Source: Bacteroidota bacterium (lineage in GTDB: Bacteria; Bacteroidota; Bacteroidia; Bacteroidales; JAAUTT01). From it: a DNA stretch of 64,000 bases. A program made the position numbers and the translations under genes. The stretch's first letter is position 1; every line of letters begins with the position of its first letter. Location of the stretch: positions 39,671 to 103,670 of the forward strand of contig JAEYWD010000019.1 of the NCBI GenBank assembly GCA_023429135.1. The letters run 5' to 3'. Positions 9,157-18,050 of the stretch are shown here, one piece after another. Under the pieces are notes generated by a model. That model saw only the letters and a program-made list of their open reading frames with translations, had not been told where the DNA came from and made no database searches.

Positions 9157-10743
9157 ATGAAAGTTTATCCAAAGGGTATTTTTTTAACCTTGATCCATTT
9201 AGTTGTAATGTCAAATTTGTCCTGGGGATGCGCTGAAAGCGAAAATAGACCGGGCGATGAATCAAATCCTAAAGATACGGTACTTGTAATCGATACAAGT
9301 ATAAAGTACCAGACAATTCGTAGTTTCGGAGCCTCCGATGCATGGACAGTGCAGTATATCGGTCTTTGGCCCGATAGTAAACGGAACCAGGTTGCCGATT
9401 GGCTTTTTAGTACTGAAACCGATGCTTTGGGGCAGCCAAAAGGAATTGGTTTATCTCTTTGGCGTTTTAATATTGGGGCCGGAAGTGCAGGGCAGAACAA
9501 CATCAGTGACGACTGGAGGGCAACAGAAACCTTTCTGAATAAAAATGGAACTTATGATTGGACAAAACAAGCAGGCCAGCAATGGCTTCTGCATGCTGCT
9601 AAAGAACGGGGTGTAAACCAGTTTCTGGCTTTTACCAATTCTCCGCCTGTGAGCCTTACCAGAAATGGAAATGCTTTTTCGTCGCAAAATAATCAGGCCA
9701 ATATCGATCCTAAAAACTATCTCGCCTTCGCTAATTTCCTTACAGAAGTTTCAGAGCATTTTCGTAAGGAGAAAGGTATCACCTTTAATTATTTGAGCCC
9801 ATTTAATGAACCTCAATGGGACTGGACAGGAACCGGGCAGGAAGGTACTCCTTTTACAAACCAGGAAATTTACAACGTTGTAAAGAAACTGGATTCTCTC
9901 ATAAGCAATAAACAACTGCCATATAAAATACTGGTAGGAGAGGCCGGCAAACTCAATTACCTGTACGAAGAAGCTGATAAGCCATCGCGTGGTAACCAGA
10001 TTTACGATTTTTTTAATGCAGGCTCCCCTAGATATCTTGGCTCTTTTAGTAGTGTAGAGAAAGCCATTTCCGGTCACAGTTATTTTACCAGCGCTCCCGC
10101 CAATTATATGGTTGCTGTTCGCAATACGTTGACTAATAAAATCAAGGAAGCCTCTTCTCCTATAGAATTTTGGCAAAGTGAATATTGTATTCTGGGCGAT
10201 CAGGAAGAAATACCCGGGGGAGGTAAGGATTTGGGTATTAATACGGCATTGTATGTGGCGAGGGTTATGCATAACGATCTGGTAGTGGCAAATGCATCTG
10301 CCTGGCACTGGTGGCTGGCCGTAAGCGCTTACGACTATAAAGACGGACTCATATATATGGATAAAAACAAAACAGATGGAAATGTAGAGGCAAGTAAATT
10401 AATGTGGGCTGTTGGAAATTTCAGCCGTTTTATCCGGCCTGGAGCTGTTCGTGTAAATACAACCGGAGAAAATATATCCATAAATGATCCTTCAGGATTA
10501 ATGGTTTCTTCTTATCTCAACACAGAGAGTAAAAAATTAATTACTGTGATAATCAATTACGGACTTACTGATATCACCACCGAGATAGAAGTGAAAGGAC
10601 ACACTGTAACCGATTTTTATCCTTTTGTAACCTCCGCCGGATCGGACGAAAACATGAAACCTCATCCTTCTATCAAGCCTGGGACTAAAGTTTCAATCCC
10701 CAAACGTTCAATTGTTACTTTAACAGGAAGCATAACGCTGTAG
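9157..10743 (+). CDS. GH30-family secreted glycoside hydrolase (lipoprotein)
   Basis: 528 residues. A signal peptide ends in LSWGC with the lipid-carrying C25. The (beta/alpha)8 barrel starts at IRSFGASDAWTVQYIG and carries the expected catalytic pair: acid/base E218 in LSPFNEPQWDW and nucleophile E342 in FWQSEYCIL; a small beta domain follows (about 430-528). The sequence fits the COG5520 / GH30 branch that includes endo-beta-1,6-galactanase-like and glucanase-like enzymes; the exact linkage cannot be read from sequence. It sits directly behind susD and is probably the surface enzyme that cuts the imported glycan. Confidence 0.88.
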   Translation: MKVYPKGIFLTLIHLVVMSNLSWGCAESENRPGDESNPKDTVLVIDTSIKYQTIRSFGASDAWTVQYIGLWPDSKRNQVADWLFSTETDALGQPKGIGLSLWRFNIGAGSAGQNNISDDWRATETFLNKNGTYDWTKQAGQQWLLHAAKERGVNQFLAFTNSPPVSLTRNGNAFSSQNNQANIDPKNYLAFANFLTEVSEHFRKEKGITFNYLSPFNEPQWDWTGTGQEGTPFTNQEIYNVVKKLDSLISNKQLPYKILVGEAGKLNYLYEEADKPSRGNQIYDFFNAGSPRYLGSFSSVEKAISGHSYFTSAPANYMVAVRNTLTNKIKEASSPIEFWQSEYCILGDQEEIPGGGKDLGINTALYVARVMHNDLVVANASAWHWWLAVSAYDYKDGLIYMDKNKTDGNVEASKLMWAVGNFSRFIRPGAVRVNTTGENISINDPSGLMVSSYLNTESKKLITVIINYGLTDITTEIEVKGHTVTDFYPFVTSAGSDENMKPHPSIKPGTKVSIPKRSIVTLTGSITL

Positions 10744-11083
10744 GCGGTAGATTGTTGTAGACCAGACAATCATTGCATATCAACTCGTAGAGGTTCAAAA
10801 TTTTAACGACCTCACCTCTACCTGGATGCAGACAGGCCCAGCCCCTCTCCTGAAAGAGAGGGGAGAAAAACCCCACAAAATTAAATTCGTAGCTCTTCAA
10901 AGCCCCTCTCCATGGAAGAGAGGGATTACCTTCGGTGAGACCGGCTTCGCCTAAGTTTAGGGTGAGGTGTTTTTAATTTGTGAATTAAAAGAAGCTAATG
11001 AATTAAATTGGCTTATTTAAAATTCATAACATGTATGACAAGTTTGTTGAATAAATTTTAATTTTGACAGCAAAATTACACCC
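10744..11083. repeat. Intergenic repeat element of nested inverted repeats
   Basis: The gap holds no gene. An outer 8-bp inverted repeat (ACCTCACC at 10809-10816, GGTGAGGT at 10961-10968) encloses two related hairpins, CCCCTCTC/GAGAGGGG (10842-10863) and CCCTCT/AGAGGG (10904-10924), and a segment TACCTTCGGTGAGA (10927-10940) that recurs at 19212. This has the look of a dispersed non-coding element. The first hairpin may also stop transcription of the GH30 gene. Confidence 0.5.
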
Positions 11084-13906
11084 ATGCTTACAGGAAATTA
11101 TAAAATCCTTTACGAACGGCTTAATAAGGAGATCAATCACGACCGTATTTTTCACGATCCGCTTCATACTCTGGTATATGGAACCGATGCTTCTTTTTAC
11201 AGGCTTATTCCTAAATTGGTGGTCAAAGCAAAAGACGAGAACGAGGTCTCATTTCTCCTGAAAGAAGCTGCCAGTCTAAATCTTCCTGTTACCTTCCGTG
11301 CTGCCGGAACCAGTCTCTCCGGTCAGGCTATTTCCGACTCCATCCTGGTAATAGCCGGTGAACACTGGAAGAGTTACGAGATTCTGGAGAATGGTAATAA
11401 AATCCGGCTTCAACCCGGATTAATTGGAGCAAGGGTAAACACCTTGCTTGCACCCTATAAACGTAAAATAGGTCCTGATCCGGCGTCCATCAACTCGGCG
11501 CTTATCGGCGGTATTGCCGCCAACAATGCCAGTGGTATGTGTTGCGGCACAAGCGATAATTCATATAAAACCGTTGCCGGAATGCGCATTATCTTCCACG
11601 ACGGCAAGGTTCTCGATACTTCCAGCGAACAAAGCAAAAACGATTTCAGAAAGTCGAATCCCAGGATTATTGAAGGGATTGAAAGGCTTGTAAGCAGGGT
11701 TAAGAACAACGAAGCTCTTGCGGAACGTATCCGCCATAAATTCAAAATAAAGAACACAACTGGCTATAGTCTGAACGCCCTGGTCGATTTCAGTGATCCG
11801 TTCGATGTGATCGAGCATCTGATGATAGGCTCGGAAGGTACGCTGGGCTTTATTGCTGAAATAACGTACCGCACTGTTCCTGAGCATCCTTTTCGCGCCA
11901 GCGCACTGATGATCTTTCCCGATATTGAAAAAGCCTGTCAGGCAGTTTCACTCTTAAAGTCGGCGCCGGTAAGCGCTGCCGAACTGATGGATCGCGCCGG
12001 ATTAAAAAGCGTAGAGGATCAGAAAGGAATGCCGGCATATCTTGCCTCCTTATTTGCTACTGCCAGTGCTGTGCTTGTTGAAACGCAGGCGCAGGACAAA
12101 GAAACCCTCAATCGTCAGATTGAAGTTATCACCAGCACCATTTCCCGTATTCCACTGGAAATACCTTACCAATTTACCGATGTTCCTGCAGAATATGCCT
12201 TGCTTTGGAAAATCCGCAAAGGATTGTTTCCTTCCGTTGGTGCCATGCGAAAAACGGGAACAACCGTAATTATCGAAGACGTTGCTTTTCCGCTTCCCCG
12301 ACTTGCCGAGGCTACACTCGATCTGCAGGCGCTTTTCAAAAAACATGGTTATCACGAAGCGGTAATCTTTGGCCATGCGCTCGATGGCAACCTGCACTTT
12401 GTATTTACGCAGGATTTCAGCACCGAATCTGAAGTGTTGCGCTATGAGCGTTTTATGGACGAGGTGGCTACACTGGTGGTCGAAAAGTATGACGGTTCGC
12501 TCAAGGCAGAACATGGCACCGGTCGCAATATGGCTCCTTATGTGGAGAAGGAATGGGGAGCTGAGGCATTTCAATTGATGAAAGAAATCAAACAAATCTT
12601 CGACCCGCATCATTTGCTCAACCCGGGGGTGATTATCAATTCCGACCCCAAAGCCCATCTGAAGGATCTGAAACCACTGCCTCCCGCTCACGAAAAGGTG
12701 GATAAATGTATCGAATGCGGTTTCTGCGAACCTAACTGCGTTTCGGCAGAGCTTACCTTAACGCCCCGTCAGCGCATTGTTGCCTATCGCGAAATAAAAA
12801 GACTTACTACAACCGGTCACGAGCCGCATATTGCTGCTGCTCTGGTTAAGGATTATGGGTATGAGGGCGACGAGACATGTGCCACCGATGGTTTATGCGC
12901 TCTTGCCTGTCCGGTGAAGATTGATACCGGGAAACTTATCAAAGAACTGAGATTCGAACATCATACTCCCCGTCAGAATCAAATGGCCATGTGGGTTGCC
13001 GATCATATGGACTCGGTAACTTCCAAAGCCCGTTTTGCACTTTCAGCAGTCAATCTTTTTCATTCTATCCTTGGCACTTCGGTGATGCGGGGTATTGCCG
13101 GCGGTTTTCGTAAACTTTCCGGTAACCGTATTCCTCTATGGACTCCCTACATGCCTTCGGGCTCAAAAAAAATAAGGGCCGAAAGAATGTTGAGCATTAA
13201 TCCCAGAAAAGTCGTTTATTTCCCGTCGTGCATCAACCGTTCAATGGGAGTTTCAAAGGATTATAACAGTGAAGTTCAGCTTACCGAAAAAATGCAGCAG
13301 CTTATCCGAAAAGCCGGGTATGAAGTAATTTTCCCTGAAAATATGGATAAACTTTGCTGTGGCATGGCTTTTTCGAGCAAAGGATTTAAAGAAGCCGGGC
13401 ATAAGAAGTCGCTGGAACTCGAAACAGCGCTGCAAAAAGCCAGCGAGAACGGAAAATATCCTGTGGTTTGCGATATGAGTCCCTGTTTGTTTACCATGAA
13501 AGAGAATTTTACATCGGGACTGAAGCTTTACGAACCCGTAGAGTTTATTCTGGAATACCTGGCTCCTGGGCTCGAATTTTCACCCGTTGACGAAACAATC
13601 TCCATATTTACCGTGTGCAGCATGAAAAAGATGGGCCTCGAAGATAGGCTCCTTCAACTGGCAAAAATGTGTGCCACCAATTTAGTAGTACCTGAGACCA
13701 ACTGCTGTGGTTTTGCCGGCGACCGTGGCTTTAGCTACCCCGAATTGAATAAACACGGGTTACGTTATTTGAAAGAGCAAATCCCTGCCGGTGTAAAGAA
13801 TGGTTATTCCACCAGCCGCACCTGCGAAATAGGTATCAGCGAACACAGCGGCGTATCGCATAAATCGATTGTGTATTTGGTAGACAGGGTAACGCGGGAG
13901 CGGTGA
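11084..13906 (+). CDS. FAD/4Fe-4S 2-hydroxyacid dehydrogenase (GlcD-GlcF / YdiJ-type fusion)
   Basis: 940 residues joining three parts: an FAD-binding PCMH domain (about 40-215, TFRAAGTSLSGQA and IGGIAANNASGMCCGT), an FAD-oxidase C-terminal domain (about 240-515, GHALDGNLHFVF and KAEHGTGRNMAP), and an iron-sulfur half with two ferredoxin-like clusters (CIECGFCEPNC and CATDGLCALACP) plus two CCG repeats (CCGMAFSSKG, NCCGFAGDRGFSYPE). Such single-chain enzymes oxidise D-2-hydroxyacids such as D-lactate or D-2-hydroxyglutarate and pass electrons to the membrane pool. The length fits the fused family (about 940-1020). It stands alone, with a repeat element on each side. Confidence 0.92.
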   Translation: MLTGNYKILYERLNKEINHDRIFHDPLHTLVYGTDASFYRLIPKLVVKAKDENEVSFLLKEAASLNLPVTFRAAGTSLSGQAISDSILVIAGEHWKSYEILENGNKIRLQPGLIGARVNTLLAPYKRKIGPDPASINSALIGGIAANNASGMCCGTSDNSYKTVAGMRIIFHDGKVLDTSSEQSKNDFRKSNPRIIEGIERLVSRVKNNEALAERIRHKFKIKNTTGYSLNALVDFSDPFDVIEHLMIGSEGTLGFIAEITYRTVPEHPFRASALMIFPDIEKACQAVSLLKSAPVSAAELMDRAGLKSVEDQKGMPAYLASLFATASAVLVETQAQDKETLNRQIEVITSTISRIPLEIPYQFTDVPAEYALLWKIRKGLFPSVGAMRKTGTTVIIEDVAFPLPRLAEATLDLQALFKKHGYHEAVIFGHALDGNLHFVFTQDFSTESEVLRYERFMDEVATLVVEKYDGSLKAEHGTGRNMAPYVEKEWGAEAFQLMKEIKQIFDPHHLLNPGVIINSDPKAHLKDLKPLPPAHEKVDKCIECGFCEPNCVSAELTLTPRQRIVAYREIKRLTTTGHEPHIAAALVKDYGYEGDETCATDGLCALACPVKIDTGKLIKELRFEHHTPRQNQMAMWVADHMDSVTSKARFALSAVNLFHSILGTSVMRGIAGGFRKLSGNRIPLWTPYMPSGSKKIRAERMLSINPRKVVYFPSCINRSMGVSKDYNSEVQLTEKMQQLIRKAGYEVIFPENMDKLCCGMAFSSKGFKEAGHKKSLELETALQKASENGKYPVVCDMSPCLFTMKENFTSGLKLYEPVEFILEYLAPGLEFSPVDETISIFTVCSMKKMGLEDRLLQLAKMCATNLVVPETNCCGFAGDRGFSYPELNKHGLRYLKEQIPAGVKNGYSTSRTCEIGISEHSGVSHKSIVYLVDRVTRER

Positions 13907-13923
13907 AAACGCGATGCGTTTTT
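13906..13923 (+). terminator. Terminator-like hairpin after the dehydrogenase gene
   Basis: AAAACGC (13906-13912) pairs with GCGTTTT (13916-13922) around a GAT loop and runs into Ts, starting at the last base of the stop codon. It is short but correctly placed for a terminator. It shares the ACGCGATGC core with the larger palindrome next to it, so it may also be part of that repeat. Confidence 0.45.
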
Positions 13924-13926
13924 ACC

Positions 13927-13954
13927 GTAGAGACGCGATGCATCGCGTCTCTAC
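13927..13954. repeat. 28-bp perfect palindrome (REP-like element)
   Basis: A perfect self-complementary sequence with half-site GTAGAGACGCGATG, between the dehydrogenase stop and the RAYT remnant and actually inside the RAYT reading frame. From general knowledge, this type of GAGACGCGATGCATCGCGTCTC palindrome is scattered in many Bacteroidota genomes near RAYT genes. It is probably the hairpin substrate of the transposase. Confidence 0.8.
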
Positions 13955-14410
13955 ATTCGTCACAACGATGATCATCGTCGCCATTATCCCCGTTTTCGTT
14001 TCCAATATTTTTTGTATTGTATTTGTTTTCCCCAATTCCAATAATGGCATGGAAATGATTGGGCATTACCTGAAATTCGCCCATTTGCAAATTCATATCC
14101 TGGCGCAATACAAATGTATTTAACCATTCTGTTTCAGCAATTTTCCCGATTTCCGACAAATTCATTAAACCATTTGCAATATCCCCAAAAAAATATTCGC
14201 GGTGTGTCGTACAAATGGTAACAAAATACATGGCATTGGAACCATAATCCCAGTTTTTTAACCGGGCCGTTGCAATACGGTATTTGTTCAGGTATTTATC
14301 CATTTGGCAATTTGAAATTTAATATCAAAGCGAGGTTTTTAGACAAGAGACAAAGCGATGGGTTGCATTAAACAAGCGTATATTTAGTATAAAAGTTACT
14401 TCATTGCAGG

Positions 14411-14500
14411 TTATAACATATATTTGTTACAAACGGTTACATAAATATGTTATAAGTTGTAACATATTTATGGTAATCTTCTTTACATATCTATGTTACA
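14411..14500. repeat. Array of four related 20-bp palindromes with about two-turn spacing
   Basis: Four imperfect palindromes lie at 14411-14430, 14436-14455, 14458-14477 and 14483-14500. Put in one orientation (first and third reversed) they share a core like TTACATAAATATGTTA. Successive starts are 22-25 bases apart, about two helical turns, so bound proteins would line up on one face. The array lies upstream of the RAYT remnant and at the 3' end of the HU-like gene. Its function is unknown; operator cluster, iteron set or nucleoid-protein site are all possible. Confidence 0.6.
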
Positions 14501-15197
14501 CTTTCTTTACAAGTAACATCTTGTTTAACGATCCGCTTCTTACCTCTCCTGCATGCTGGAGAACTGATTTCACTTCAAGGTGATATTCTCCTTCGGGGAG
14601 GTCTTCAGGAACCTGGAACAACAGCTCCTTTTGCCGTATGCCCGGAACAATAGAGATACGAATGGTACCGTTGCTGTTACTCAGGAAAATTCCCTGTTTT
14701 TCATCCATATGATCGAACTTAAGGTTTGTACCTCTTACAATGGCAACTCCTTTGGGAGTGAGTATCGAATCGAATAACCCGGTAGAGGTGTCGTGAAGCT
14801 GGTTTAAGACAGGAGTCTTTAACTGATGTGGTCGTTTATGGGTTTTCACAGTCCTGAAAGCATCAAGCAATTCCTTCCCAACTTCGGCATATGGCACTAC
14901 TTTGTGCCGTTTATCATGAAATACATCATCCTCACTTCTGAATTCGCCCCTTATTCCTATACCAAAGTTTGCGAATGGCAGGTTGATTGTATAGCCATCG
15001 AGTAAACTGTCGGTAATCACTTCCTGCAAACGGGTAATTACACCAACTGTCTCTGACGGGGTAATTCCGGTACCAGGCATGGCAATTGCTTCAATAATAT
15101 CATTCAGGTTGAGGGTGCCTCTTTTAAGGAATTGGGCCCGGTAGCGGACTTTGTCGGGGTTTAAATTGTTTTTTACAACGGAATAGTTGATGGACAT
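14496..15197 (-). CDS. HU-like DNA-binding domain protein with DUF4469
   Basis: 233 residues. The first half (about 1-125) is an HU/IHF-like fold of the Bacteroidota type (YRAQFLKRGTLNLNDIIEAIA, PSETVGVITRLQEVI, INLPFANFGIGIRGEF), and the second half (about 130-230) is the immunoglobulin-like DUF4469 domain, ending in EGEYHLEVKSVLQHAGEVR. Members are numerous in Bacteroidota and are presumed nucleoid proteins; the specific role is unknown. It is transcribed alone. The palindrome array begins at its stop codon. Confidence 0.85.
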   Translation of the reverse strand: MSINYSVVKNNLNPDKVRYRAQFLKRGTLNLNDIIEAIAMPGTGITPSETVGVITRLQEVITDSLLDGYTINLPFANFGIGIRGEFRSEDDVFHDKRHKVVPYAEVGKELLDAFRTVKTHKRPHQLKTPVLNQLHDTSTGLFDSILTPKGVAIVRGTNLKFDHMDEKQGIFLSNSNGTIRISIVPGIRQKELLFQVPEDLPEGEYHLEVKSVLQHAGEVRSGSLNKMLLVKKV

Positions 15198-15279
15198 GTG
15201 TAAAGGTTTGTTAGTTTTGTTTCGGATAAATATATAGTTTTTAGAGCATTCTTCATCATCTTGAAATTATTTTTAATAA

Positions 15280-15314
15280 GAATTGCATTTCGTCACCCCG
15301 AATTGCAACTCGTC
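15280..15314 (+). promoter_or_regulatory. Tandem direct repeat, probable LytTR binding site
   Basis: GAATTGCATTTCGTC (15280-15294) and GAATTGCAACTCGTC (15300-15314) are identical at 13 of 15 positions with an exact 20-bp period, 71 bases before the start of the LytS-LytTR operon. LytTR-domain regulators such as AgrA and AlgR bind pairs of about 9-bp direct repeats some 21 bp apart, so autoregulation is a reasonable inference. Confidence 0.55.
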
Positions 15315-15384
15315 GGAAATGCTTTTGGAACCTCATGGCTTAGAAGTTTATTTGTGATGTAATTAAACTTCTTAAATTAGACCT

Positions 15385-17208
15385 ATGAAAAAGTTTTATC
15401 TACTTGTTGCAGCTATTGTTTTTTTAGCCACTTATCCCATCTCTGCCAATGAAACGAACTATTCTCAAAAATATCTTGAGGATAGGTATTGGGAATTTAT
15501 TAAGGAACGTCTGTTTGATGGCAGAACTCCATATTATTCTGCATTCCCGGGTGATATAACAATTTCACTGGAAAATGCTACCAGGCAAGACAGTATAATA
15601 GTATTAAGCTTTTGTACAGAATTAAAGAAACTGATTCCAAAACGAAAGATTTATATACTTCGGCAGAGTAGAGAACACAGGCCATCAATAGTGCTTTTTT
15701 TTAATAACTACAGAAATATGGCTAACGATTCTCAGCAGTTTATGTATATATCGGCTGATGTAAATGGCAATCAGATTAATCAATGGGGACATAATGCTTA
15801 TTTTTATAAACTAACCCAATATAACCATATTCAATTCTATGACTCAATTTCGATAACAAAGAGGAAACAGTATATTGAATATGCCATTGTACGTTCGTTG
15901 TGTTATATAAAGGGTGATCCTCAGAAAGCTCACATATTTATCAAAGGAGCTATTTTGAATGATTTTGGGTTCAATCCGCAGGCTACTAATTTTTGTGATG
16001 TTGATAGATTTGTGATTTCTAAACTTTACTCAGGTAATTTCAGGGAACAATTTCGTATCTATATGATTCGCAAATACTCCTGGTTTAAATATATGAACTT
16101 TATCGATGCGGATGCAATGAGGTTCCGATCATATATTTTATCCATTATTTTAGGACTGATAATACTTATTTCAGCCTACAACAAAGTATTTAACCGGAAA
16201 TACAACAGGGCTTATTTTGGTTACATTTTTCCCGGATTGTTGATAGCAAATTCGTTTGTTTTGATACTTGCGGTAGCGGCTGTTTTTCAAAACTTTCCGC
16301 TCCCCTATTCATCATTGTGGTGGCCAATAATTTTACTTAATGTTTTCACAATTGTGATATCGTTACTGCTCTATTGGGTGGAACGTTTCTTAATTAAGCC
16401 TTCAATAGTTTTTTCGGTACGAATTTTTTTGAAAGTATTCTTTTTGTTGGTCTTGTTGTTAATTCCTCTGTTTTTTCTTTTTGATAAGGATTGGAGTTAT
16501 TTTACAGCTCTTCCGTTGTTTCTGGCTTTGGCCTTAGGTAGGGGAGCTCATCTTTATTTCAGGGAAATTAACCAGTCTATCATCAACAAGAAAGATGTTG
16601 AAATGAGCAGATTAAAAGAACTTAAGGCTCAAGCCGAAATAAAATCGATCAATGCCCGCATCAACCCCCATTTTTTGTATAACTCGCTCAATTCAATTGC
16701 AGGACTGATAAAAAGTGAACCGTCAAAGGCCGAAAAAATGGCGCTTTCCCTGTCGGATATGTTCCGCTATTCCATAAACAGAAATAACGACCAGTTTTTA
16801 ACAATTAAGGAAGAGGTTGAGGTTGTACGGACTTATCTGGAAATTGAACAGATACGGTTTGGGAATAGGTTAAAATATGATATTGACGCTGATAGTAATT
16901 GTGATGCGTTAAAGATTCCCAGGTTCCTTATACAACCGTTGGTAGAGAATGCCATTAAACATGGGGTTTCTAAAATTGAGGAAACCGGCATCGTGCGCTT
17001 GGAGATTAAACAAGAGAGCGGTAAGTTGACTATAAAAGTGTCGGATAACGGTCCCGGGTTTCCTGAAGGTTTAGTGGGAGGTTATGGAATTCAGGGAATT
17101 TACGATTTGTTGAATTTAATTTATGGAGATAAGGCTGAATTGAGCTGGCAAAACGAACCGGTGAAAAGCATTTTCATAAAAATTGACCTCTCAAAACTGA
17201 CAGTATGA
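15385..17208 (+). CDS. LytS/YehU-type sensor histidine kinase
   Basis: 607 residues: a signal peptide, a periplasmic N-terminal domain of unknown type (about 22-240), several membrane helices (about 248-395), then the His_kinase domain (PF06580 type) with H429 in RINPHFLYNSLNSIAGLI and an HATPase domain (QPLVENAIKHG N-box, SDNGPGF and GYGIQGIYDLL G-boxes). It should phosphorylate the LytTR regulator whose gene overlaps its stop by 4 bases. The periplasmic part resembles no sensor domain I can name. The direct repeat upstream suggests feedback by the regulator. Confidence 0.92.
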   Translation: MKKFYLLVAAIVFLATYPISANETNYSQKYLEDRYWEFIKERLFDGRTPYYSAFPGDITISLENATRQDSIIVLSFCTELKKLIPKRKIYILRQSREHRPSIVLFFNNYRNMANDSQQFMYISADVNGNQINQWGHNAYFYKLTQYNHIQFYDSISITKRKQYIEYAIVRSLCYIKGDPQKAHIFIKGAILNDFGFNPQATNFCDVDRFVISKLYSGNFREQFRIYMIRKYSWFKYMNFIDADAMRFRSYILSIILGLIILISAYNKVFNRKYNRAYFGYIFPGLLIANSFVLILAVAAVFQNFPLPYSSLWWPIILLNVFTIVISLLLYWVERFLIKPSIVFSVRIFLKVFFLLVLLLIPLFFLFDKDWSYFTALPLFLALALGRGAHLYFREINQSIINKKDVEMSRLKELKAQAEIKSINARINPHFLYNSLNSIAGLIKSEPSKAEKMALSLSDMFRYSINRNNDQFLTIKEEVEVVRTYLEIEQIRFGNRLKYDIDADSNCDALKIPRFLIQPLVENAIKHGVSKIEETGIVRLEIKQESGKLTIKVSDNGPGFPEGLVGGYGIQGIYDLLNLIYGDKAELSWQNEPVKSIFIKIDLSKLTV

Positions 17209-17972
17209 TACAAGAACCTTTCAAAACAGTTCTTATTGATGATGAACCACCGGCAATTCAGCGCCTTTTGGAATTAACTTCTCATTTCCCTTCGGTATTC
17301 GAGATTGTTGATTACGCATCAGGGGCGAACGAGGCTATTCAACTTATTAATGACAGAAAGCCTGATTTGATTTTTCTTGATATCCAGATGCCGGTTATGA
17401 CTGGCTTCGAAATGTTGAAGAAACTGGAACGGATCCCACTTATCATCTTTTGTACTGCATACGACCACTATTCCTTAAAGGCTTTCGAAACCAACAGCAT
17501 CGATTATCTGATGAAGCCGGTGAAACAGGAAAGGCTTTCACAAACGGTGGAAAAACTTGGGAGGCTCAAAAATGAATTCAACTCGGACAAAGTTCTTCAG
17601 ATTCTGGAAAATATTTCGTTGCTTACTCCACGGAAAACGATGACTTCTATAACCATCAGAAATGGAGATAAGATGGTTTTTGTGAAATTGGACGATATCG
17701 CGTATTTCAAAGCAGACGATAAATACGTAAGCCTGTTCACCGGTAACGGTAAGGAAATGATTACGGATCAAACCCTGACTCAACTTGAAGAGAAACTGCC
17801 TGAAAATTTTCTGCGGGTACAACGCTCAGTTCTGTTAAATAAAAACTATGTGCAGGAAGTTCAGGCGTACTTTAATTGCCGGTATATTATTGTTTTAAAT
17901 GACCGGGAGCAGTCCAGAATTACCACGGGGCGCAGCTTTCAGATGCAGATAAAAAGGTGGTTGGATATTTAG
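17205..17972 (+). CDS. LytTR-family response regulator
   Basis: 255 residues: receiver domain (about 8-125) with acidic pocket D12-D13, phospho-acceptor D59 in LIFLDIQMP, and the conserved Lys in DYLMKPVKQ; then a LytTR DNA-binding domain (about 148-253, VKLDDIAYFKADDKYVSLF and FLRVQRSVLLNKNYV). The start ATG overlaps the kinase stop (ATGA), so the two are translationally coupled. Probable target includes its own promoter. Other targets cannot be told from the window. Confidence 0.95.
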   Translation: MIQEPFKTVLIDDEPPAIQRLLELTSHFPSVFEIVDYASGANEAIQLINDRKPDLIFLDIQMPVMTGFEMLKKLERIPLIIFCTAYDHYSLKAFETNSIDYLMKPVKQERLSQTVEKLGRLKNEFNSDKVLQILENISLLTPRKTMTSITIRNGDKMVFVKLDDIAYFKADDKYVSLFTGNGKEMITDQTLTQLEEKLPENFLRVQRSVLLNKNYVQEVQAYFNCRYIIVLNDREQSRITTGRSFQMQIKRWLDI

Positions 17973-18020
17973 TCAATGGTTGCAGTTTCCTTAACTTGCT
18001 CATTTTTCGTTCCAATTTCG

Positions 18021-18028
18021 TATATTTG
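18021..18028 (+). promoter_or_regulatory. Promoter -7 box of the lactonase gene
   Basis: TATATTTG matches TAnnTTTG and sits 22 bases before the ATG at 18051. This supports 18051 as the original start of the frameshifted lactonase. Confidence 0.45.
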
Positions 18029-18050
18029 GTTTGCTCCTGTATATTCAAAT

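Larger units (their letters stand above)
13836..14303 (-). pseudogene. Truncated REP-associated tyrosine transposase (RAYT, Y1_Tnp)
   Basis: The first 113 or so residues are a clear Y1/IS200-type transposase N-terminal half: GSNAMYFVTICTTHREYFFGD and the metal-binding HUH motif in FQVMPNHFHAIIGIG. The rest of the 155-residue frame is not transposase. It reads through the palindrome at 13927-13954 (giving RDAMHRVS) and then antisense into the end of the dehydrogenase gene. The C-terminal helix with the catalytic tyrosine is missing, so the protein should be inactive for DNA cleavage. RAYTs are normally about 170-220 residues long and are found beside the palindromes they process, which is the case here. 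Confidence 0.8.

Noticed and set aside
12050..12691. 213-codon minus-strand frame inside the dehydrogenase gene
   Set aside because: Antisense shadow of a strongly conserved FAD-enzyme coding region.
14411..14500. Considered as a small CRISPR array
   Set aside because: Units are palindromic, diverged and separated by only a few bases, with alternating orientation; no spacers and no cas genes.
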